From assembly GCA_030620095.1 (NCBI GenBank), contig JAUTXW010000059.1, positions 1,386,501 to 1,450,500 on the forward strand: a stretch of 64,000 bases of DNA, given 5' to 3'. The position numbers and the translations under genes were made by a program. Below the pieces are notes generated by a model. That model did not search any database. It was not told the DNA's origin and saw only the letters and a list, made by a program, of their open reading frames with translations. Origin of the DNA: Kuschelorhynchus macadamiae (Eukaryota; Arthropoda; Insecta; Coleoptera; Curculionidae). This document shows, piece after piece, positions 56,154 through 64,000 of the stretch. Position 1 is the stretch's first letter. Each line of letters opens with the position of its first letter.

Positions 56154-58116
56154 CTGAAATGTTTATCGTGTAAGATGTAATAGTTCATGAACAACACCAT
56201 ATTGAAGCATTCGTATAATTATCGATATTAATATATTATTATTAAACTCTATTTCAAATATTTATTTATGTTAACTTAAGGTTGGGATTATTGTTAAATT
56301 AGATGCCAATTAATTAGCTCAGCATTGAAGCACGATCATGGTAATTTTCGAAAGGATGTTAAAGTTGTGGCTAGAAATTTTAGTAATTTTTTTTAGTAAT
56401 GTTGCCCACAATGCATCATTATTGAGTGCAGGCTAGAAATTTGAATAACTGAAAACCAATAATTAAATTATGAGTGAGTTATCATCAATTGGAGAAATTA
56501 AAAGGACCTATAGATTCTATTAATATTTAGTGAAAACAAATTTTTTTAATAAATATTGGATGACAGTAACTTCCAGCGGCAAATTTAAACCTAGTTTTGT
56601 TAAACCTGGTTTTATGTGTGCTCACAAAGTTTAAAACATATTGGTTAAATAACTCGAAACAGGTAAGCCCAGGGTGTAAGCCCTCGTGTTCATCAATAAT
56701 ACTGTATTAGTTGAGTTATTTAATTTTATTTGATATTTTTCGTAATATAATCTCCAAATCAAGCACGTCTCTAACTGAAGCTTGATGAAAACTGTTTTAA
56801 CCCCAAAAAATTTCAAAAGTTCTTAACGCCGATCACGCTAAATCTTATATCAGCCTTTACACAATATTTACTTCTTTCCACCAAGATCAACCATTTAGAT
56901 GATACAGGGCCGAACGTAAAATAATTGCTTATATTTAGACATACTAGGTGTCTGTATATATATATTTAGAATATTCTTAGTGAGCTCGTCAATTCAATTT
57001 GAAAACAAAAAGAAGTTTATTTACCTACTTTTGGTTTGCTTGTTTAACCGAATTTAATTTATTTGAAATATGTAAATGTAATATTTGCACATCTAATTCA
57101 CAGCGTAAAGTAGGAAATATTTTAACATAAACATTATTAGTTCTACAGGTAATTAATATCTAAAAATTTTTGAAAGAAGCTTGAACGCTTGTGCAAATAT
57201 TTTTTTAAACAGGGCCAAAATATATTCAATTTCCCCAGTTATTTATTAATTGTATTTGCTAATTTGGAAGATAGAATCTAATCCAACAAAGTCAAGCGCT
57301 TTATCTTTCAAAATTTGAGTTACTTTTTAGAAACACTTTTCCTGTTAAAATGAGTAAACGGTTTCCAGAGAATCAATTTTTTCCTTAAGGGTTTTAGTTT
57401 AAGGGAGGAATATTAAGGCGTTCAAGAGATATTACAGTAAATAAAAAACAAAAGCAGATTTTTAAATAATTAGCCAACGTAAAATAAGATGCATTTTTAA
57501 AAAACGTAAGACTTGCCATTCTAGAACAAACGTTTGTACTTTTAGCCTTAAGATGGAATCAGTAAAATTCCAGAAGTTTGGTGTTAGTGAAAAAAGTTTT
57601 AATTTACGCCATAAACGTAGACCCCAAGAAATTTAAAACATTCCTATTTAGCTAGTCAATTAAGATTACCTTTCCTTACTTCCTCGGTAAGTATAGAATT
57701 TGCCGTTTGCAAACAATATACCTTACCGCGATGATTCCAATAAAAATGCAAATGCAAAAAAAATCTGTGTTTATGCCAACTAAGTTAAAATTGTCACAAT
57801 ATGAATAAACTGACCGTTTTTCTTTCAAAAGAAGTGTACGGGAAGTAGAGAGTCTCACATTTGTGGGCATTATGACTGCCTTAACGAGATGATGAGCCAC
57901 CAATTTCAGAGGACCAAATGTGACAGAATGATCTCGATATGGAACTTCGACAAAGCTTAGGTGTCTCTAACGAAGCACCCTTCTCCTATAGAAGACCGAA
58001 TTCTTAGGTAAAATACATTGGCTAAATTACAAAGTGAATAGAGTGTGTTTATCAAACTTTTACCAAAAGGTTCTTTTATTTTGTTTCTTAAACGTTGTTG
58101 TAGTTTCTGAACTTAC
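56154..58116. other. Intron 3, no recognised features
   Basis: About 2 kb of AT-rich sequence. Short frames at 56,631 and 57,676 show no known motif. Confidence 0.5.
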
Positions 58117-58311
58117 CATGGATAAAACAATCCCTTGGTTACATCTGCAGCACTAGGTCGTGCTATAACATATTCGTAACCGAAAGTTACACCCATCACC
58201 GCAATGAGCAAAGCAAAAAACATTTCTAACTTTCTTAAACCGTATTTATCCAAAAATAAAAAGGTAAATGTGTCAACTATAGTAATTAGGCATCCGCCCC
58301 AGAGTGGTATT
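58117..58311 (-). CDS. Mvl: Malvolio exon, membrane helices 4-5 region
   Basis: The acceptor TTTTTTCAG precedes 58,311 and the donor GTAAGT follows 58,117. It encodes IPLWGGCLITIVDTFTFLFL, then DKYGLRKLEMFFALLIAVMG and FGYEYVIARPSAADVTKG, all conserved in the family. Phase agrees with both neighbours. Confidence 0.96.
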
Positions 58312-58984
58312 CTGAAAAAAAAAGAAATTAAAATAAACAGGGTCTTACATAATATCAATCTTATAAATCCCTATTACACAGTCATTACAAAGTCTGTCGC
58401 CCCTCGGCTAACTCTTGAAATACTCGGTATATTGCAAAGAAATTTGGAACGATAAGACATGAGCAAATTCTCCATGTTCTGAAAAGGGAAGTTTTAAAGA
58501 ACTTTTTATTCTTAATTTAACCCTCGATTTTGAGAGCATTTGGTTCAGCAGTATCCAAATGATGACTAATAATGTTTTTTAGTGGAATCATTATTATACA
58601 TTTGGGATATTTTTTTGAGGTTACTAATGACAATACCCTAAACTTGTAAACAAGGGGAGACACAACCTTTCATTTATAAATACCCGTTTGTTGTGCATCA
58701 ATCATTGCCCATGTATTAGACACAAACACATGAGAGAGAACGTCAAAATTCCAACTTCAAACATCGCTGTGAAAGATTTGCGACCAGAGAGTTTTTGGAG
58801 CCAGCGGCGGCTAGCTTTTGGGGGGAAGATTAAAATTTTAAATTAAAATCAAGTTATTAAAATACTTTATTATGTTTAATAGTACTAGTGATTCTATAAT
58901 AAAACCACGATAAAGTGAATGCGAACGCAGCGTTACATATTGGTTGATTTTAAATTTCTGAAGCAACAAAAATAGAAAAAATCG

Positions 58985-59690
58985 GTAAATTTCCTTTACC
59001 TGGAACTTCCCTTGTTATGAATATTCCCTTTCATTAGGAATAATAAAGAACCCAATTTAGTTTCGCACATAGTCATTTAGTATACTGTCTTCAAATATTT
59101 TTATTGCGCGCCATTTTGTTCCACCACCACCACCATATTTTACCAGTTTCTACCTGAGCCATACTTATATTTTGGGCATGATTTAAAATAAATTGATTTT
59201 TTACTTCCCTCGTAAAAGGGAAAAATTGTAATCATGAAAAAATCACCCTCCGATAGTTTTTCAGATCTTTACGTTTCAAGGTCCCTAGATGCTGAAAAAC
59301 ATATTTTCACAATTTCGTCAATCTGTCTGTCTGAGCGCGGCGTAACTAAAAAACTACTTCACCGAATGACTTCAAATCTTGGTCAAAAATTAAGGGTCAT
59401 ATGGGGATGACATGGGAACATTTTGGTAAAAATGCAATATGGCAAAACAAAATGACGGCATAGTGAAATGTTTAAAAATTTATTACTAAAAATCCAATTT
59501 ATTCTTAAATTTTGCACAGGTAAAGTTTTGGTACGAATCCAAGATGGCGGCTTGATAAAATATTTCAAAATTCCGCTTAAAAATATTATTTAATAGACTG
59601 ATTTCAAATTGTGTTCCATAACTAATTGTGGTATAGGGAAGAACTAGTAAAATTATGGTACTAATTCAAGATGGCGGAACAAATATCTAT
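58985..59690. repeat. CCGCCATTTTGTT family copy nested in the DD41D element
   Basis: It begins CCTGGAACTTCCCTTGTTATG. A part in the + sense (to about 59,208) meets a part in the - sense (ACTTCCCTCGTAAAAGGGAA at 59,208 on) through the palindromic end. The - part continues to AATTCAAGATGGCGGAACAA. Confidence 0.7.
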
Positions 59691-59829
59691 GTTCCATACT
59701 AAGTGAAGCACTGAAATGCAACGATAAATATTTTACAGTGTAACAAATATTAAAAAACTGAGAAAACGAATAATAAAAAACTGAAACAAACAAAAAAAGG
59801 AAAACGTCAAATTTTCATTTTAAAAGATG

Positions 59830-60700
59830 TTATAAATGTCCGCCTTGCAGCTCTTGACACATAAACACCTTGTTAGTGAATTCTTCCCCCACATTTTGTG
59901 GGTATTCAGGGTTTATTCCTGCACATATGTCGATAATACATTCACGCAGTTCGTCCAGAAAATCTGGAGTCATTTTGGAAACTTGAGATTTCACATAGCC
60001 CCATAGAAAATAATCAAGGGGTGTAAGATCTGGCGAGTGAGTTGGACAATATATCGGACTTCGGCGACCAATCCATCTATCCGGATAGGTTGTATCCAAG
60101 TAATTTTTAAACGTCCCTAACATATTGTGGTGGGGCACCATCCTGTTGAAACGTAATGCCAAAGTAAAACTCATGTGGGTTTTGAGCAACATCATAATCA
60201 ATAAGTGGAGTGATGGTATCCTGTAGCATTCGAAGATATGTGATGATATTTAAACTTGTTTCCAAAAATATGGGACCTATGATATGGTCACCCAAAATAA
60301 CCGCCCAAACATTTATTTTTTGAGGAAACTGGGCATATGCTTCGCGCAACACATGGGGGTTTTCATCACTCCTTTATCTACACTTTTGACTGTTGACTTT
60401 TCTATTTAGGAAAAAGGAGAGCATCTAAGCAAATATAGCGCAGATAATTGGGAAATGCAATAATTTCGCAAAGCTCTAGACTCCTCTCAGGATCATCTTT
60501 GGGTAATTCGTGGACAATTCTCATTTTATAAGGATGAAATGTATTGCATTTTAAAATGTTCTTAACGCACGAATGCGAAATATTGCATTTCTGAGCTACT
60601 GCTTATTACATTGTCTAGGATTTACTACCATTGCAGCTACAACCTGCACTTTACGTTTTCGCTAATTTTGGGGCTCCCACATCTTGGGTATCTTTTACTG
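59830..60700 (-). pseudogene. Decayed DD41D transposase
   Basis: Fragments are INVWAVILGDHIIGPIFLET, FGITFQQDGAPPQYV (second Asp), then in another frame KNYLDTTYPDRWIGRRSPIY and THSPDLTPLDYFLWGYVKSQ (third Asp). Upstream text to about 60,700 is more decayed. It matches the 41-kb copy in order and spacing, with frameshifts near 60,107-60,150. Confidence 0.78.
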
Positions 60701-61195
60701 TCCCTATGACCCCATTTTGAAAGTAATTCACTGAAGATGGTAACAGCAGCGTTGACAAAGATGATAACTGCTTCGATTAATTTCTAACTAATGTTTTTGA
60801 AAACTTCTAGAACTCTTGAAAAGTACGTTTCAAAATATCAAATATTAGAAAACCAAGGCAACGACAATTAATTGTTGCACTTGGTGGAAAAAAGTGCAGA
60901 ACCGAACCACGTATCAGAAAATCAAATTTATGTTATTGGTTATCATATGAGAACTGCTGAATCAAATGTTTTCAAAATCGAGGGTTGAGTTAAGAATAAA
61001 AAGACCTTTAAAACGATGTTTCACTCGACCCTTTTTCGATAAAAAAAAAGTTTCAAAACTGCACCCTTCTGTCTTTTAAAGGTGTCATTTTTTTTTCAAA
61101 CTGAGCATTTGCTCATATTTTAACGAATTTCGTTGCAATATACTGAGCGGTTCAAAAGTTAGACGGGGGGCGACGGACTTTATGTCCGCACTGTA

Positions 61196-62763
61196 GAAAT
61201 AACAAAAATTAATAATTCCTTAATCAAGGTACCTTTTAAAATACAGGTCTGTAATATTTAGAATCGTTAGAATAAAAAACTCAGTATCAAACGACTGGTT
61301 TATTTAAATTTTAAATAATTACTCTACATTTATGACATGTATAGGATTCTACATAACACTATAGGAAAAATGTAATAAATATAATGTTATATAGTTCATT
61401 GCTTTTAAACAAAATTCTTTCATGAATTTATTCTGGTTGAATAATATAAATTACATTTTCGGTATACCTAACACCCAAAGGCACCTGTTAAAATTTTAAA
61501 TTATAAATAGTGGTTTATTTTATTTAATTTTGATTTATGAACGTTTTTATAGTTACACAGAATTTAATTATGCCAAAAATTACAAATAGCACAATGTCCT
61601 AAATACAATTTATTGGAAATGTCGGTTGCATTGTGAGACCACATAGGCCTAATACAAAGCAAACTTTATTAAAATGTTTAATTTTTCAGCATAATTCATT
61701 TTATAAAGTATAATTGGATTAATTCATTGAAATATTAACGTGTTTCGGGCAGTGAATGGGCCTCTTTACTTTAAATATCTAAAATAATATTATTATGCCC
61801 TTACACACCGGGAAAAATAAAAAAAAATAAAAATTGCAGTTTTAACTTAATTTCCTATTTATATTGAATAGGTCTAGATAGCGTTGAATTTTTCACTTCA
61901 AATGTTATTCTTATTGGACATTTGTTAGATTTGCATCGTGAGTTCAATAGTTTAATTTATGGATAATGTTATGTAAGCAATATTCCGAGAGAGGATGTAA
62001 AAAGAGCCAACCGAGACTAGGTGCTGTGACTCTAATTCCTCACCCTTCTCCTCTTATGCTACAGAATAACAGAAATAGAACACAGTTGTGAAATGAAACT
62101 AGAAACGCAGTAGGAGTTCATGAAACTGCAAAATGTGGGCGCAACTCCAGGAAGTTGGTTTAAAGCCGTATAGGCCAAGTAAAACTTCAACTTTTCAGAG
62201 ATGTCAATTAGAAGTTTTATTCTTCAAGGTTGAAAGCCTAGGAGAACACAATGCGCAGTTGATTCTGATTAGTACTGACACTTTAACTGCAGATAGGTTT
62301 ATTAGAAATGGCCTCAAATAAATTAATAGCTGGAATTTTGCTAGATAATTTAGCAGGAAATTGTATTAATCTACCTCGGCATAGTAAGAAATTCTTACTA
62401 GGCTCTTTTATCTAAGAGATATCTTCACAATATGAATACTTCGAAAGCTTTCCAACATTGGAACCAATGCTGTACCCAACGATAGTCAACATTTGCTACG
62501 AAACCATTTCAGAAAAAATGTTCGTACAATATTATACGGTTATAATGGTAGATATGTAGAAGGTAGGCGTTTGTTAACCATTCGTTATAGCTATTGTCAC
62601 CATTCTACAGAATAAATGACATACTGATCAGTATAGGCTAAAAGTGTATCCTCAATTTTCCAAAATAGCAACGGTTGCTGTAAATTTTCACTTTATAGAC
62701 TATTTACTTCGAGCAACTTTTCTTGATAACGATTTAAAAACTTAAAAGATTATGAAAACTTAC
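61196..62763. other. Intron 2 remainder, no recognised features
   Basis: AT-rich sequence. The short frame at 62,133-62,321 has no known motif. Confidence 0.5.
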
Positions 62764-62923
62764 ACTTTATTAGAGAGCATGTAAATCGCAATGGCAGTTC
62801 CTATAACTTCCTGCATATCAGAACCTATTACAGCAATCTCAATCATTATCCATAATATCAGTCTTGGTATTTTTTTGTATTGTCTATGGCACATTTCTGC
62901 TAAATGTAAACCTGTTACTACAC
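62764..62923 (-). CDS. Mvl: Malvolio exon, membrane helix 3 region
   Basis: The acceptor TTTAAG precedes 62,923 and the donor GTAAGT follows 62,764. VVTGLHLAEMCHRQYKKIPR is followed by ILWIMIEIAVIGSDMQEVIG and AIAIYMLSNK, a near-canonical NRAMP sequence. The junction codon (Gly) is split one base plus two with the preceding exon. Confidence 0.96.
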
Positions 62924-63635
62924 CTTAAATTGAAAAAATAAAAACTTAGTTTGCAATAGGTTTTTGATAGGTAAACGTTTTCTTTTTTAAATAGTACAAT
63001 ACGCTTTCAGAATAAAAGGAAGGTCAATTGGAAAAAATAAACTAAAGGATGAAATAAATTATATCAAGAACTATCTTTTTAGCCAAAAAAATATTTAGTT
63101 TTTTCCTCGTAAGTGTATTTATCTTTGAAATATAACTTATGTATTTTTAAGTTAAAAAAATATTAGTAGCCATAAAAGTAAGACGATTTCACCTTGATGA
63201 AACCGTAATGAGTAAACTAATATCTATATTTTTAACTTAGTTGTTATTATTTTTTAATGCCTAATTTTTAATAATAGATGGAATTGATTTTCAAGATCAC
63301 ACCTTGGTATAAACCTAATTAAATTATATCCCAATAATTAAAGTAATGTGTAATTTGTTGATTAAAACTTTTAAAAATAAACTATTTTTTAATGGCAGAG
63401 TAAAATCAGATTATTATCTAAATAATAGTATTAACATATCTCAAGGTGACTTTAATATGTACAATAAGGATTGCTAAATCAATAACTTATTGATATATTT
63501 CACAATGTTTGTATGATGTATAGGGATTTACAAACATAGCAACAATATGAATAATATCTCATGCCGAAACCTAAACAAATAAATAAACGATATTAAATCT
63601 TTTAGAATCTAGATTTTTTATTTATCAGTACATAC

Positions 63636-63825
63636 CTAATTTTGTGGCTAAACTTTGCATCACAAATCCTAAAATTGTGGAAATAAACAATACCCATAAT
63701 AGCCTATATCTACCTATAGCACCAGACTGTAAATCACTTTCTATATTTCCTGGGTCTAAATAGGCTATAGACATAAGGAAACCCGGTCCTGTAAAAGCCC
63801 ATAGTTTTCTAAAACTGAAACCACT
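63636..63825 (-). CDS. Mvl: Malvolio exon with the DPGN metal-binding helix
   Basis: The acceptor TTTGCAG precedes 63,825 and the donor GTATGT follows 63,636. SGFSFRKLWAFTGPGFLMSI continues with AYLDPGNIESDLQSG, the Asp-Pro-Gly-Asn metal-binding segment of helix 1, then helix 2 (LLWVLFISTILGFVMQS). The exon begins in phase 0, so the cytoplasmic N-terminus and start codon lie in exon(s) beyond the right edge. Confidence 0.97.
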
Positions 63826-64000
63826 CTGCAAATAAAAAACAAATATTTTTATAAGTTGTAATACAAATAATAGGTTTTCACAAATATAGTACTTCCTTTT
63901 ATATTTATTACCAATGGCCTTCACAATTTGAGGTATTAAAACAGGTTATAAAAACAAGGCGCTGTCTATCCAAATGAAACTACTACTGAACCCTGCATTA

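Larger units (their letters stand above)
58377..61195 (-). mobile_element. Second DD41D mariner-type element, decayed, with a nested repeat
   Basis: The left end (CAGTCATTACAAAGTCTGTC from 58,379) and inverted right end (to 61,193, TA beyond) match imperfectly over more than 200 bases, e.g. CTCGGTATATTGCAAAGAAA and ATTCTTAATTTAACCCTCGA. A broken transposase lies at 59,830-60,700. A copy of the CCGCCATTTTGTT family (58,985-59,690) is inserted on its left side. Removing it leaves about 2.1 kb, like the first DD41D copy. Confidence 0.82.

Overview
The window is animal nuclear DNA, most likely from an insect. It is AT-rich, has intron-split genes with GT/AG splice sites, and contains a recognisable Malvolio-type NRAMP gene. 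Its mobile elements are typical of arthropods: Polinton, Penelope-like, R4/Dong-like and Jockey-like LINEs, Tc1/mariner and Crypton. I cannot name the species.

Region 1 (1-12,540) is most of an integrated Polinton/Maverick, a virus-like element of the adintovirus kind. Its left end is outside the window. On the + strand it carries protein-primed DNA polymerase B, a small membrane protein and small conserved ORFs. On the - strand follow an integrase with chromodomain, two conserved unknown proteins and a packaging ATPase. A divergent promoter at 7,660-7,745 separates these from the + strand virion block: a phospholipase A2/core/adenain-like protease polyprotein, penton-like minor capsid, a tiny basic protein, major capsid, a coiled-coil micro-ORF and an unknown conserved protein. 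Three small - strand genes close the element, two of them paralogous. At least six genes carry single frameshifts or stops, so this copy is a fossil, though a young one.

Region 2 (13,616-34,310) is a transposon graveyard. It holds a tandem block built on a CCGCCATTTTGTT core, a Penelope-like element with a snap-back inverted 5' end, two decayed LINEs, and a nest of R4/Dong-like LINEs. One of these encodes an OTU-type protease domain and is split by a DDE transposon. A reverse-oriented Jockey-like LINE follows.

Region 3 (35,265-63,825) is the host gene: eight - strand exons of an NRAMP metal-ion transporter (Malvolio). They encode 504 residues to the stop codon; the N-terminal exon(s) lie beyond the right edge. 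The reading phase agrees at all seven junctions. Its introns, up to 12.4 kb, hold the other mobile DNA: nine (TA)n arrays bounding Penelope-like fragments, a nearly intact DD41D mariner with ~290-bp inverted repeats, a second older DD41D copy, a Crypton nested inside a Tc1-like element, several MITEs and long hairpins.

No CRISPR array, rRNA or tRNA gene was seen. The most interesting items are the Polinton gene set (fused PLA2-protease, tandem small genes, TATA/initiator promoters), the Crypton with repeated end motifs inside a Tc1 element, the OTU-bearing LINE, and hammerhead-like motifs in the Penelope ends.
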